Shown: positions 33,270 to 42,223 of the stretch, in pieces
Numbering within the stretch: position 1 is the first letter of the stretch
How the letters are laid out: every line of letters begins with the position of its first letter
NCBI RefSeq assembly: GCF_007992835.1
Contig: NZ_BKBA01000004.1
Coordinates: 124,001-188,000, forward strand
DNA: 64,000 nucleotides
Direction of reading: 5' to 3'
DNA from: Knoellia locipacati
GTDB taxonomy: Bacteria; Actinomycetota; Actinomycetes; Actinomycetales; Dermatophilaceae
Notes under the pieces: model-generated
Seen by the model: only the letters and a program-made list of their open reading frames with translations
Told to the model about the DNA's origin: nothing
The model's database searches: none
Program-made: the position numbers and the translations under genes

Positions 33270-33282
33270 GGGCCCAAAGTCC
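33270..33282 (-). promoter_or_regulatory. DosR-box-like motif upstream of the DoxX gene
   Basis: The minus strand reads GGACTTTGGGCCC, close to the half-conserved form of the mycobacterial dormancy (DosR) box with GGGACTTnnGGCCC. It lies about 86-98 bases upstream of the DoxX-family start, a plausible activator position, in the gap after phosphoketolase. No DosR-like response regulator gene is in the window. Single site, so tentative. Confidence 0.35.
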
Positions 33283-33310
33283 TGACTTGTGGCAGAAAAG
33301 GGGTCGAGCC

Positions 33311-35812
33311 CTAGTCGTTGTCGCCGCCCGTCAGCTGGGTGGCGTTGGGGCCGCCCTGCCCGGTCCCGGTGTCGCCGGCGTCGGCCCACACCCAGTCGCG
33401 CACCTCGGGCAGGTCCTCACCGTGCGTCGTCGCCCAGGCCCGCGCCTCGAAGCGCTTGTCCTGCATCCGCTGTCGCAGCCCGGCCGCCTTCGACCCGAGG
33501 CCGGGCACGCGGTCGATGACGTCGATGACGAGGTGGAAGCGGTCGAGGTCGTTGAGCATGACCATGTCGAACGGCGTCGTCGTCGTGCCCTCCTCCTTGT
33601 AGCCGCGCACGTGGAGGTTCTCGTGGCCGGTCCGGCGGTAGGTCAACCGGTGGATGAGCCACGGGTAGCCGTGGTACGCGAAGATCACCGGCTTGTCCGG
33701 GGTGAAGATCGTGTCGAAGTCGCGGTTGCTCAGCCCGTGCGGGTGCTCGACCTCGTCCTGCAGGCGCATGAGGTCGACGACGTTGACGACGCGCACCTTG
33801 AGGTCGGGCAGGTTCTCGCGCAACAGCTGGGCGGCGGCCATGACCTCGACGGTCGGCACGTCACCGGCGCAGGCGAGGACGACGTCGCACTCCGAGCCCG
33901 ACCCTTCCGAGCCGGCCCACTCCCAGATGCCCAGGCCGCGGGTGCAGTGGTGGATGGCCTCCTGCATCGTCAGCCACGTCGGGCCCGGCTGCTTGCCCGC
34001 GACGACGACGTTGACGCACTGGTCGGTGCGCAGCAGGTGGTCCCAGGTCGAGAGCAGCGTGTTGGCGTCCGGCGGCAGGTAGACCCGGATGATGTCGGCC
34101 TTCTTGTTGACGACGTGGTCGATGAACCCGGGGTCCTGGTGGCTGAAGCCGTTGTGGTCCTGTCGCCACACGTGCGAGCTGAGCAGGTAGTTGAGCGACG
34201 AGATCGGGCGCCGCCACTCGATGTGGTTGGTGACCTTGAGCCACTTGGCGTGCTGGTTGAACATCGAGTCGACGATGTGGATGAACGCCTCGTAGCTGCT
34301 CATCATCCCGTGGCGCCCGGTGAGCAGGTAGCCCTCGAGCCAGCCCTGGCACTGGTGCTCCGACAGCATCTCGAGGACCTTGCCCACCTTGCGCATGGGG
34401 TCGGCCTCGTCGAACGGCTCGTATGCCGCGTTCCACTGCTTCGCGGTGACGTCGAAGACCCCGCCCAGTCGGTTCGAGGCGGTCTCGTCCGGGCCGAAGA
34501 TCCGGAAGTTCTCGGGGTTGGCGCGCATGACCTCGGCGAGCCAGTTGCCCAGGACGCGAGTGGCCTCGGCGACGGCGGCGCCGCGGGCCTCCTCGTCGAC
34601 CTCGACGGCGAAGTCGCGGAAGTCGGGCAGGCGCAACGGGGTCCGCAGGAGGCCGCCGTTGGTGTGGGGGTTGGCACCCATCCGCAGGTGGCCCTCGGGG
34701 GCGAGCGCGGCGACGTCCTCGTGCAGCCGGCCGGACTCGTCGAAGAGCTCGTCCACGGCATACGACTGGAGCCAGTCCTCGAGGTTCTTGAGGTGCTCGT
34801 CGGTGTCACGCGCACTCGCGAGCGGCACCTGGTGGCTGCGCCAGTGGCCCTCGGTGGGCTTGCCGTCGATCTGCTTCGGGCCGGTCCAGCCCTTGGGGTG
34901 CTCGAAGACGATCATCGGCCAGCGCGGGCGCTCGACGTCGTCGGCGCCGACCCGGGCCGCCTCGGCCTTGATCGCGGCGATCTCGTCGAGCACGTCGTCG
35001 AGCAGCTCGGCGAAGCGCCGGTGGTAGCTCTCCGGGGCCTCGTCGTCGAACCCCGCCTTGAAGAAGTGCGGTGTGTGGCCGTAGCCGACCATGAGCGACT
35101 CGAGCTCGTCGTGGCCGATCCGGGCGAGCACCGTCGGGTTGGCGATCTTGTAGCCGTTGAGGTGGAGCACCGGCAGGACGACGCCGTCGGTCGCGGGGTT
35201 GGCGAACTTGTTGGCGTGCCAGCTCGTGGCGAGCGGGCCGGTCTCGGCCTCGCCGTCGCCGACGACGGCGAAGACGAGGAGGTCGGGGTTGTCGAGGGCG
35301 GCGCCGTAGGCGTGCGAGAGGGCGTAGCCGAGCTCGCCGCCCTCGTGGATCGACCCCGGGGTCTCGGGCGCGACGTGCGAGGGGATCCCGCCGGGGAAGC
35401 TGAACTGCTTGAACAGCCGCTGCAGCCCGGCCACGTCCTGGGTGATGTCGTGGTAGGTCTCGGTGTAGGTGCCCTCGAGGTAGGTGTTGGCGACGAGGCC
35501 CGGCCCGCCGTGCCCGGGCCCGGTGACGTAGATCGTCGACTGCCGACGCTCGTCGATCGCCCGGTTGAGGTGCGCGTAGAGGAAGTTCAGCCCGGGCGTC
35601 GTGCCCCAGTGGCCGAGGAGCCGCGGCTTCACGTGGTCCTTGTGCAGCTGCTCGCGCAGCAGCGGGTTGTCGAGCAGGTAGATCTGCCCGACCGAGAGGT
35701 AGTTCGCCGCCCGCCACCACCGGTGGATGCGGTCCAGCGTGCCGTCGTCGAGCGCCGGGACCCCGGCGTCGGAGCGGGACTGCCAGGGCGTGCCCGGGGC
35801 TGAGGTCGACAT
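33311..35812 (-). CDS. xfp: Xylulose-5-phosphate/fructose-6-phosphate phosphoketolase
   Basis: An 833-residue thiamine-diphosphate enzyme that splits xylulose 5-phosphate (and fructose 6-phosphate) into acetyl phosphate plus glyceraldehyde 3-phosphate (or erythrose 4-phosphate). Signatures are [22 protein letters not shown]-like sequence near 95-115, the PP-binding [14 protein letters not shown] (about 187), [31 protein letters not shown], and C-terminal [16 protein letters not shown]. Full length for the family. No acetate kinase or phosphotransacetylase is adjacent. The gene is followed by the DoxX gene on the same strand with a 126-base gap that holds its own regulatory motif. Confidence 0.96.
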   Translation of the reverse strand: MSTSAPGTPWQSRSDAGVPALDDGTLDRIHRWWRAANYLSVGQIYLLDNPLLREQLHKDHVKPRLLGHWGTTPGLNFLYAHLNRAIDERRQSTIYVTGPGHGGPGLVANTYLEGTYTETYHDITQDVAGLQRLFKQFSFPGGIPSHVAPETPGSIHEGGELGYALSHAYGAALDNPDLLVFAVVGDGEAETGPLATSWHANKFANPATDGVVLPVLHLNGYKIANPTVLARIGHDELESLMVGYGHTPHFFKAGFDDEAPESYHRRFAELLDDVLDEIAAIKAEAARVGADDVERPRWPMIVFEHPKGWTGPKQIDGKPTEGHWRSHQVPLASARDTDEHLKNLEDWLQSYAVDELFDESGRLHEDVAALAPEGHLRMGANPHTNGGLLRTPLRLPDFRDFAVEVDEEARGAAVAEATRVLGNWLAEVMRANPENFRIFGPDETASNRLGGVFDVTAKQWNAAYEPFDEADPMRKVGKVLEMLSEHQCQGWLEGYLLTGRHGMMSSYEAFIHIVDSMFNQHAKWLKVTNHIEWRRPISSLNYLLSSHVWRQDHNGFSHQDPGFIDHVVNKKADIIRVYLPPDANTLLSTWDHLLRTDQCVNVVVAGKQPGPTWLTMQEAIHHCTRGLGIWEWAGSEGSGSECDVVLACAGDVPTVEVMAAAQLLRENLPDLKVRVVNVVDLMRLQDEVEHPHGLSNRDFDTIFTPDKPVIFAYHGYPWLIHRLTYRRTGHENLHVRGYKEEGTTTTPFDMVMLNDLDRFHLVIDVIDRVPGLGSKAAGLRQRMQDKRFEARAWATTHGEDLPEVRDWVWADAGDTGTGQGGPNATQLTGGDND

Positions 35813-35876
35813 CGTGCGGTCCTCTCGAGAGGGTGGCTGCGACTGCCCTCCTCACCCTAGTGACGCGGGCGCGCGC

Positions 35877-36416
35877 TCACTCGGGGTTGAGCGAGGTCCC
35901 GAGGCGCTCGCGGGCGGTGCGTCCCCGGCGCATCACGGGGACGGTCCCGGTGACGGCGCCGAGGCCCACCGTCGAGCCGTTGCCGTAGATCGTCTCGACG
36001 GCACCGGCGGGGACGGCATACGTCTCGTGCCAGATGCCCACGGCGCCGGGCGAGCGACGCGCGGCCGTGTTGAAGGCGCGCCACGCGGGCAGGTGCGCCT
36101 TCGTGCTCATCCTCGAGTACGCGTAGAGGTGCTCGGTGCTGCGCCACCACTGCACGACCCACGGGCCCTTGGCACCGATGAGGGTCGTCGCCCCGAGGAA
36201 GCCGAGGTCCTCGGCCTCGCCGCGCGCGGCCGCGGCCTTGTTGCGCTCGAGCTCGGCGAGCATCTTGGGCATCGCGAGGAACACGGGCAGCCAGAGGTCC
36301 GGGCGGTGCGGCTTCCGGAAGGTCATCCCGATGTGGAACACGACGAGGGAGTCGTCCCACGTGTGGGTCGTGCGGACGACGGCGGGTGCGTCGGCCGGTG
36401 CGGTCTGGTCGGGCAT
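35877..36416 (-). CDS. DUF4188 family protein, monooxygenase-like
   Basis: A 179-residue protein matching DUF4188: VVFHIGMTFRKPHRPDLWLPVFLAMPKML near residues 24-52 and LGATTLIGAKGPWVVQWWRSTEHLYAYSR near 72-102. Family members are often annotated as putative monooxygenases of the dimeric alpha-beta barrel fold, but activity has not been shown as far as I know. The ATG at 36416 precedes the conserved core by a short polar lead. It is divergent from a MerR regulator across 103 bases that hold operator-like repeats, so it is the probable regulated target. Confidence 0.8.
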   Translation of the reverse strand: MPDQTAPADAPAVVRTTHTWDDSLVVFHIGMTFRKPHRPDLWLPVFLAMPKMLAELERNKAAAARGEAEDLGFLGATTLIGAKGPWVVQWWRSTEHLYAYSRMSTKAHLPAWRAFNTAARRSPGAVGIWHETYAVPAGAVETIYGNGSTVGLGAVTGTVPVMRRGRTARERLGTSLNPE

Positions 36417-36433
36417 GACGGGCTCCCTGCATC

Positions 36434-36487
36434 TTGGATAGTGGAACTATCTCACTAGCAACCATCTTGGAGACGACTACTATCCAA
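36434..36487. promoter_or_regulatory. Operator-like repeats in the DUF4188/MerR divergent region
   Basis: TTGGATAGT (36434-36442) is repeated as its inverse ACTATCCAA (36479-36487), and GATAGT-GGA-ACTATC (36437-36451) forms a compact palindrome with the first copy. Three related half-sites between divergent genes suggest binding by the encoded MerR regulator at both promoters. Confidence 0.6.
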
Positions 36488-36519
36488 AGTCAAGAGTTTT
36501 CTTCCGAAGGAGGTATGCC

Positions 36520-37146
36520 GTGCGGCTCGCCGAGCTGTCCGCCGAGAGTGGTGTCGCGGTCGCGACGCTCAAGTACTACCTGCGTGAGGGGCTGCTCCAC
36601 CCGGGCCGGACCCTGTCGCGGACCTCGGCCGACTACGACGAGTCGCACGTCGACAGGGTCCGCCTGGTGCGGGCGCTGAGCGAGGTCGGCGGCCTCTCGC
36701 TGGCGACCATCGAGCAGGTGCTCGAGGTCATCACCGAACCCGGCACCGACCGCCTCCACGTGCTCGAGGCAGCCCAGCGCACCCTGGTCCGGGCGGGGGC
36801 GCGAACCCCTGACGGCGCCGACGGCGGCTCGACCCAGCGGGTGCGTGACTGGATCGAGCGCCACGGCTGGGAGATCGACCCGATGGACCCGTTCATCGAC
36901 GACCTCGCCCGCGCCTGGGAGGCGTGCGACCACGCCGCGCTCGGCCTCGACGAGGACCGGATGGACCGCTACGCCGAGCACGTCGAGGGCATCGCCACGG
37001 TCGACGTCTCCACCGTCCCGGAGGACCCGGAGGCGGCGGTGCGACACGTCGTCCTCGGGACCCTGCTCGTCGACCCGGTGCTCGTCGCACTGCGTCGACT
37101 CGCGCAGCAGCACGTCTCCCGTCGGGCTGAGAGGGTGGGGCCATGA
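36520..37146 (+). CDS. MerR-family transcriptional regulator
   Basis: A 208-residue regulator. The winged helix is at the N-terminus (LAELSAESGVAVATLKYYLREGLLHPGR), followed by the dimerisation helix (RVRLVRALSEVGGLSLATIEQVLEVI) and an effector-binding domain of about 110 residues with no cysteine cluster, so it does not look like a metal sensor. GTG at 36520 follows AAGGAGG. The spacer between ribosome-binding site and start is itself a copy of the genome octamer (GTATGCCG). Its stop overlaps the next start as ATGA. Confidence 0.9.
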   Translation: MRLAELSAESGVAVATLKYYLREGLLHPGRTLSRTSADYDESHVDRVRLVRALSEVGGLSLATIEQVLEVITEPGTDRLHVLEAAQRTLVRAGARTPDGADGGSTQRVRDWIERHGWEIDPMDPFIDDLARAWEACDHAALGLDEDRMDRYAEHVEGIATVDVSTVPEDPEAAVRHVVLGTLLVDPVLVALRRLAQQHVSRRAERVGP

Positions 37147-38252
37147 GCTCCTGGTGCGCGGTCTACGTCGACGTCGGCTACCTCCTCGCCTCGGCGGCCA
37201 CCCGCGTCACGGGGTCGTCCCTGCGCAGCAGCGTCGAGGTCGACTACCCGGCCCTCGTGCGACGGCTCGTCGAGCAGGTCGAGACCGACTCGGGGCTGCC
37301 GGTCCTGCGCGTCAACTGGTACGACTCGGGGTCGCGCCCGGGCGGGCAGCCCGACCACCAGCAGGACCTCATCGGGCTGCTCCCCCGGGTCAAGCTCCGC
37401 CTCGGCCGCCTCTCGTACGCCGGCGAGCAGAAGGGCGTCGACGTCCGCCTCGGGCTCGACCTCGCCCTCCAGGGCCGGGCCCGCGTCGCCGACGTCGTCT
37501 ATCTCGTCTCCGGCGACGACGACCTCACCGAGGCGGTCGAGGAGGCGCAGGGCGCCGGTGTGCAGGTCCGCCTGCTCTCGGTCCCCGGCGTCACCGGCAC
37601 CTCGCACGCGGTGTCCAAGCACCTGCGGCGCGCGGCCGACGACGAGCTGCTCGTCGACGCCGAGACCATCGACCTGTGCGTGCGCTCGCGGGCCCTGGCC
37701 CCCGGACTCGTTCCCGCTCCGGGCGAGTCCGACGACGCGGCGGACGAGCTGGTGGCCGCCGACGACTCGGTGGTCGTCCTCAACCCGGTCGACCCGGACC
37801 CGACCGTCGACCCGTCGGCGACGGCCGAGCCCTCGACGGACGAGCCCGGCCTCCCCGAGCCCGACGTGGCAGCCCCGGAGACGGGTGAGACGGTCCCCCG
37901 GAGCCGACCGGACGGCATACCGGGTCCTTCGCCGGCCGTCTTCGGGCGTCTGCGAGCGAGCGAGGTCGTGCTCCCGGAGCCGCTCACCCCCGTGGCGGCA
38001 GCGGCCACCGAGGCGGGCCCCGGCCTCTGGGACGCCGTCGCGTATGCCGTGGTCTCGTCGTGGTGCCGCACCGCGACTCCCGGATCGCTCGCGGAGCTGC
38101 GGGGTGCGCACCCGACCGTGCCCGGTGAGCTCGACCGGGCGCTGCTGCTCGACCTGTCGAGCCGGTCCGGGGCCTACGACATCGACGACGCGGCCCGGCA
38201 CGGTGTCCGCGACCGCTTCTGGCACCACGTCGGGCGGATCCGCCTCACGTGA
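37143..38252 (+). CDS. NYN domain (PIN-like) putative ribonuclease
   Basis: A 369-residue protein with an N-terminal NYN domain, a PIN-like nuclease fold. Conserved acidic residues are in YVDVGYLLASAA (about 9), KGVDVRLGLDLALQ (about 100) and VVYLVSGDDDLTEAVEEAQ (about 122). A disordered Pro/Asp/Glu-rich linker (about 195-265) leads to a C-terminal helical domain of 90 residues (GLWDAVAYAVVSSWCRTATPGSLAELRG). RNA cleavage is typical of the family; the target is unknown. It overlaps both neighbours by four bases, so it is translated with the MerR regulator and glycosyltransferase. Confidence 0.85.
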   Translation: MSSWCAVYVDVGYLLASAATRVTGSSLRSSVEVDYPALVRRLVEQVETDSGLPVLRVNWYDSGSRPGGQPDHQQDLIGLLPRVKLRLGRLSYAGEQKGVDVRLGLDLALQGRARVADVVYLVSGDDDLTEAVEEAQGAGVQVRLLSVPGVTGTSHAVSKHLRRAADDELLVDAETIDLCVRSRALAPGLVPAPGESDDAADELVAADDSVVVLNPVDPDPTVDPSATAEPSTDEPGLPEPDVAAPETGETVPRSRPDGIPGPSPAVFGRLRASEVVLPEPLTPVAAAATEAGPGLWDAVAYAVVSSWCRTATPGSLAELRGAHPTVPGELDRALLLDLSSRSGAYDIDDAARHGVRDRFWHHVGRIRLT

Positions 38253-39547
38253 GGGTCAACATCATCGCCGCCGGGTCCCGGGGCGACGTCCAGCCGATGG
38301 TCGCGCTCGGGGTGGGCCTGCAACGGGCCGGCCACACGGTGACGATCTGCGCGGGCGACGACTTCGAGGGGCTCGTCACCGGCCACGGGGTGGGGTTCGT
38401 CCCGGCCGGACTGCGGATCGACGAGCTCATCGCCTCACCGCTGGGCGTCGCCTGGCTCGGTGAGTCGAGCCGCAGCCCGTGGCACGAGCTCGCGGCCATG
38501 CGCCGGCTCGTGCGCTCGACCGTGCAGGAGTATGCCGGCGCGTGGGTCCCGCTCGTCGGCTCGGCCGACCTGTGGGTCAGCGGGTTCCTCACGGTCCACG
38601 CCGTCGACGCCATGGTGGCCGTCGGTGGCGGCCGGCACGTGACGACGGAGTTCGCGCCGATGCGCCCGTCGCGGGAGGGGTGGGCCGGTCTCCAGCCGCG
38701 GCTCCCCCGTCGTGGCTCGCTCGTGAATCGCCTCGCGGGACAGGCGCTCCTGCACACGGTCGCGTCCGTGGTCGGCATCGCCGGCGACGAGGCCCGTGCC
38801 GAGATGGGCCTGGCACGCACGGGGCGGCGGGGCGTGCTGGAGGCGGTCCGTCGCACCCCGGCACTGCTCGCCGCCTCGCCGGTGGTCGTGCCGCCGGCGC
38901 CGGACTGGAAGGGGAACCCGGCGGTGACGGGCTATTGGTTCCTCGACGAGGACCCCGGGTTCGTGCCGGACCCACGGCTGGCGTCCTGGCTCGCTGACGG
39001 GCCCACGGCCTACGTCGGGTTCGGGTCGATGTCGACCCGCGAGGCGCGGGCGCTCGGCGAGGTCGTCGCCCGGGCCGCTCGGGCCGCCGAGGTGCGGGTC
39101 GTGCTGCACTCGGGCTCGGCGGGGCTCGAGTCGCACGACGACGAGTGGGTGCACGCGGTGGGTCCCGTGCCGCACGGGTGGCTGTTCCCGCGGATGGCCG
39201 GGGTCGTCCACCACGGCGGGGCGGGGACGACCGGGGCCGCGCTGCGTGCCGGGGTGCCGCAGGCGGTGGTGGCCCATATCGGTGACCAGCCGTACTGGGG
39301 ACGCCGGGTGTGGGAGCTGGGTGTCGGCGCCCGTCCTGTCCGGCGGCACGCCCTGTCGCAGGAGTGGCTCACGGCGGTGCTGCGTGGGTTCGCCCGCGGC
39401 GAGCGCAGGTCGCGAGCGGCGGTGGTGGGAGCGGAGATTCGGCGTGAGGACGGGGTGGCCCGCGCGGTCGAGCTGCTCAGCGCCAGGCGAAGCGGACCGG
39501 TTGGCCCGGCTGGAGCTGCGCGGCCCGGTCGACGCACGCCGCAGTGA
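38249..39547 (+). CDS. UGT/GT-B glycosyltransferase (sterol/lipid glucosyltransferase-like)
   Basis: A 432-residue GT-B fold transferase. The N-terminal acceptor domain starts IIAAGSRGDVQPMVALGVGLQRAGHTVTI; the C-terminal donor domain carries YVGFGSMSTREARA and the nucleotide-sugar signature VHHGGAGTTGAALRAGVPQAVVAHIGDQPYWG. This resembles the family of sterol, lipid and macrolide glucosyltransferases. The natural acceptor is unknown. The GTG start overlaps the NYN stop by four bases. The 3' end overlaps the convergent pxpC coding sequence by 71 bases, so transcripts of the two operons collide here. Confidence 0.88.
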   Translation: MRVNIIAAGSRGDVQPMVALGVGLQRAGHTVTICAGDDFEGLVTGHGVGFVPAGLRIDELIASPLGVAWLGESSRSPWHELAAMRRLVRSTVQEYAGAWVPLVGSADLWVSGFLTVHAVDAMVAVGGGRHVTTEFAPMRPSREGWAGLQPRLPRRGSLVNRLAGQALLHTVASVVGIAGDEARAEMGLARTGRRGVLEAVRRTPALLAASPVVVPPAPDWKGNPAVTGYWFLDEDPGFVPDPRLASWLADGPTAYVGFGSMSTREARALGEVVARAARAAEVRVVLHSGSAGLESHDDEWVHAVGPVPHGWLFPRMAGVVHHGGAGTTGAALRAGVPQAVVAHIGDQPYWGRRVWELGVGARPVRRHALSQEWLTAVLRGFARGERRSRAAVVGAEIRREDGVARAVELLSARRSGPVGPAGAARPGRRTPQ

Positions 39548-40340
39548 CGACGCCGATGACCGGGTAGCCGCCGGTGACCGGGGAGTCGTTGAGGCAGAGC
39601 ACCGGCAGCCCGCCCGGTGGGACCTGGATGGCGCCACGCACCAGAGCCTCGCTCGCGAGCTCGGCGTCGCGCCGGTCGAGGAGACGCTCGACGGGGGTGC
39701 CGTCCAGGCGGATCCCCCGCCGGTCGCTGCGCGAGGAGGTCGTCCACGTCGTGCTCGCGAGCGCCGCGGGGTCGGCGAACCAGTCGTGGCGCGGCCCGGG
39801 GGTGACGTCGAGGACGACGGTGCCGCTGCGCGGGTCGGCGACGCCGGCGGCGTCGAGCACCGGGAAGGACTCGGTGCGGGTGCCCACCTCGAGCACCTGA
39901 CCGGCGGCGAGGGGTGCCGGGCCGAGCCCGGACATCGTGTCGCTCGACGCCGACCCGAGCACGGGCGGGACGTCGAACCCACCGCGGACCGCGACGTAGG
40001 TGCGCAGGCCTGCGGACGGCATACCGAGAGAGAGGACCTGGCCGTCCCGGACCCGGACGAGGGCGTTGTGGGGCGCGGCCCGCCCGTCGAGCTCGGCCGG
40101 AGCGGGCGCCCCGGTGAGGCACACGAGGAGCTCGCCGACCGCGCGCAGGCGCAGGCCGCCGAAGGTGACCTCGAGCGAGGGCGTCCCCGTGGCGTTGCCG
40201 AGCAGGCGGTTGCCGAGGAGGTAGGACCCGACGTCCGCGGCACCGGCCCGCCCGACGCCGACGGCGAGGTGGCCGACGCGGCCCAGGTCCTCGACGAGGG
40301 TGAGCGGTCCGGGGTCGAGGACCTCGACGGCCGGTGTCAT
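39477..40340 (-). CDS. pxpC: 5-oxoprolinase subunit PxpC
   Basis: A 287-residue subunit of the ATP-dependent bacterial 5-oxoprolinase, which opens pyroglutamate to glutamate. It contains the biotin-carboxyltransferase-like core typical of the KipA/PxpC family (GPLTLVEDLGRVGHLAVGVGRAGAADVGSYLLGNRLLGN near 10-50 and VPPGGLPVLCLNDSPVTGGYPVIGVV near 240-265). The start overlaps the pxpB stop by four bases. The last 71 bases are also the antiparallel end of the glycosyltransferase gene. Last gene of pxpA-pxpB-pxpC. Confidence 0.93.
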   Translation of the reverse strand: MTPAVEVLDPGPLTLVEDLGRVGHLAVGVGRAGAADVGSYLLGNRLLGNATGTPSLEVTFGGLRLRAVGELLVCLTGAPAPAELDGRAAPHNALVRVRDGQVLSLGMPSAGLRTYVAVRGGFDVPPVLGSASSDTMSGLGPAPLAAGQVLEVGTRTESFPVLDAAGVADPRSGTVVLDVTPGPRHDWFADPAALASTTWTTSSRSDRRGIRLDGTPVERLLDRRDAELASEALVRGAIQVPPGGLPVLCLNDSPVTGGYPVIGVVTAACVDRAAQLQPGQPVRFAWR

Positions 40341-40987
40341 CTCGGGACCTCGACGAAGCGGACGGTGGTGCCCGGGGTGAGGAGCGCGGGAGGGTCGCGG
40401 TCGGGGTCCCAGAGGACGAGGTCGGTCGTGCCGAGGAGCTGCCAGCCGCCCGGCGACTCGCGCGGATAGATGCCGCTGAACTCACCCGCGAGCCCCACCG
40501 CACCTGCCGGGACGCGGGTGCGGGGCTCGGTGTGTCGGGGCACGACGAGCCGTGGGTCGCCGCCGACGAGGTAGGCGAAGCCGGGTGCGAAGCCGCCGAA
40601 CGCGACCCGCCACGGGGTGCCGGTGTGGGCGGAGACGACCTCGGCGGCAGTCAGCCCGGTCTGGGCCGCGACGGCGTCGAGGTCGGGGCCGTCGTAGCGG
40701 ACGGGCACCTCGACGACGCGGGAGGCAGGCCGCGGGGTCGTGGCGTCGGCGTCGGTTGCGGCGGCGCGGATCGCGTGCGCGAGGGCGGTGAGGTCGGTGG
40801 TGGCCCGGGCGACGACGAGGAGGGTGCGGGCGGCGGGGACGAGGTCGTCCACCTCGCCCCACGGGCCGTCGCCGTCCTCGACGAGCCCTCCGAGGGTGGA
40901 CTCGAGCGCGAGCACCGACTCGAGGTCGTCGGTCTCGACGAGCCAGGCGCACTCGCCCATGGGGAGGAGGCGGACGTCGACGGGCAC
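40337..40987 (-). CDS. pxpB: 5-oxoprolinase subunit PxpB
   Basis: A 216-residue KipI-like subunit. The family core is visible: RYDGPDLDAVAAQTGLTAAEVVSAHTGTPWRVAFGGFAPGFAYLVGGDPRL, then VPAGAVGLAGEFSGIYPRESPGGWQLLGTT. With PxpA and PxpC it forms the 5-oxoprolinase complex that clears pyroglutamate formed spontaneously from glutamine. Seven bases separate it from pxpA and it overlaps pxpC, so the three are one operon. Confidence 0.94.
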   Translation of the reverse strand: MPVDVRLLPMGECAWLVETDDLESVLALESTLGGLVEDGDGPWGEVDDLVPAARTLLVVARATTDLTALAHAIRAAATDADATTPRPASRVVEVPVRYDGPDLDAVAAQTGLTAAEVVSAHTGTPWRVAFGGFAPGFAYLVGGDPRLVVPRHTEPRTRVPAGAVGLAGEFSGIYPRESPGGWQLLGTTDLVLWDPDRDPPALLTPGTTVRFVEVPR

Positions 40988-40994
40988 GGCGGGC

Positions 40995-41786
40995 TCAGGC
41001 CGTGAAGGGTGCGATCTCGACGCCGGCGCCGGTGAGGGCCGCCCGGACCGCGCGCGCCATCTCGACGGCGCCCGGCGAGTCGCCGTGGGTGCAGATCGAC
41101 TCGGCCTGCACCTCGATGTCGGTGCCGTCCACGGCGGTGACCCGCTGCTCGGTCACGAGCCGGACCATCCGGGCTGCGACCTCCGTGGGGTCGTGGAGGA
41201 CGGCACCGGGTGCGCCGCGGGGCACGAGCGTGCCCTCGGGTGTGTAGGCACGGTCGGCGAACGCCTCGACCACCGTGCGCAGACCGGCGGCCTCGGCACG
41301 GCGCAGGAACACCGAGCCGGGCAGGCCGAGGACGGGCAGGTCCGGGTCGATGGCGACGACCGCCCGGACGACGGCCTCCGCCTGCTCCTCGTGGTGCGCG
41401 ATGGCGTTGTAGAGGGCGCCGTGCGGCTTGACGTAGGCGACGTGGCCGCCGGCCACCCGGGCCAGCATCTCGAGGGCGCCGACCTGGTAGATGACGTCGG
41501 CGGTGAGCTCGTCGGGGTCCATGTCGACGAAGCGCCGCCCGAAGCCGACGAGGTCGCGGTAGCCCACCTGGGCGCCGATGACGACGCTCCGCTCGACAGC
41601 GCGGGCGCAGGTCCGCTGGAGGGTGAGGCTGTCGCCGGCGTGGAAGCCGCACGCGACGTTGGCGCTCGTGACGACGTCGAGCATCGCGTCGTCGTCGCCG
41701 AGCCGCCACGTGCCGAGCGACTCGCCGAGGTCCGCATTGAGGTCGACCCGCCTCGTGGTGCTGGCGCCGGTCGTGGCTCCCGTCAT
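40995..41786 (-). CDS. pxpA: 5-oxoprolinase subunit PxpA (LamB/YcsF family)
   Basis: A 263-residue subunit with the YcsF signature: [39 protein letters not shown] near 14-52, then [32 protein letters not shown] and [16 protein letters not shown]. It forms the catalytic core for pyroglutamate ring opening. I start at the ATG at 41786, just before the conserved first strand; the frame upstream stays open through non-coding DNA and the tRNA gene. First gene of the pxpABC operon. Confidence 0.95.
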   Translation of the reverse strand: MTGATTGASTTRRVDLNADLGESLGTWRLGDDDAMLDVVTSANVACGFHAGDSLTLQRTCARAVERSVVIGAQVGYRDLVGFGRRFVDMDPDELTADVIYQVGALEMLARVAGGHVAYVKPHGALYNAIAHHEEQAEAVVRAVVAIDPDLPVLGLPGSVFLRRAEAAGLRTVVEAFADRAYTPEGTLVPRGAPGAVLHDPTEVAARMVRLVTEQRVTAVDGTDIEVQAESICTHGDSPGAVEMARAVRAALTGAGVEIAPFTA

Positions 41787-41969
41787 GGGGCCAGTCTGCC
41801 CGTGACGCGAGGCCGGTCGTCGTCCGTCGCCGCTGAGGAGGTGTGTCGGGTGGAGGAGTGTCTTCGCTCCACCACGTGACGCAACGGCGGTCCCACGGTG
41901 GTGGGCCGACGGCATACCGGATCCGGTTTGGAGGACGTGGGGTGCGTGCGGCACACTGGGACGGCTCAC

Positions 41970-42052
41970 GCGCAAGTGGCGGAACGGCAGACGCGCTGCG
42001 TTCAGGTCGCAGTGTCCGAAAGGGCGTGGGGGTTCAAATCCCCCCTTGCGCA
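41970..42052 (+). tRNA. tRNA-Leu (CAG anticodon)
   Basis: An 83-base class II tRNA with a seven-pair acceptor stem (GCGCAAG with CTTGCGC), discriminator A, anticodon loop TTCAGGT on a CTGCG/CGCAG stem giving CAG, a long variable arm and the T arm GGGGGTTCAAATCCCCC. CAG reads CUG, the dominant leucine codon in this GC-rich genome. CCA is not encoded. A terminator hairpin with a T-rich flank follows. No integrase or attachment-site duplication is seen beside it. Confidence 0.95.
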
Positions 42053-42060
42053 CGTGTGGA

Positions 42061-42076
42061 GATGTCCGCGGACATC
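42061..42076. promoter_or_regulatory. 16-bp perfect palindrome between tRNA-Leu and its terminator
   Basis: GATGTCCGCGGACATC is self-complementary without a spacer. It lies nine bases after the tRNA and five before the terminator hairpin. It may be part of the 3' processing region or a protein site; I know no match. Confidence 0.3.
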
Positions 42077-42080
42077 CCGG

Positions 42081-42111
42081 AAGGCCCCGAACCCCGTCGG
42101 TTCGGGGCCTT
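42081..42111 (+). terminator. Intrinsic terminator of tRNA-Leu
   Basis: AAGGCCCCGAACC (42081-42093) pairs perfectly with 42099-42111 around CCGTC and is followed by the T-rich CTGCTTCTCC. The best canonical intrinsic terminator in the window. Confidence 0.85.
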
Positions 42112-42223
42112 CTGCTTCTCCGCTGCACTCAGGGTGCACGGGGCGACATCGGGTCCGTCCCCCGGCGTCGCACGGGCGAAGCGGCCCTTAGGCTCGATCG
42201 ATGACCACAGGAGGAGGCTGCGC

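Noticed and set aside
41970-42052. tRNA-Leu as an integration site for a mobile element
   Set aside because: No integrase and no second copy of the tRNA 3' end were found in the flanking DNA.
41843-42223. Kinase N-terminal extension starting at 41843
   Set aside because: The extension crosses the tRNA gene and its terminator; the GTG at 42224 has AGGAGG and lies directly before the kinase domain.
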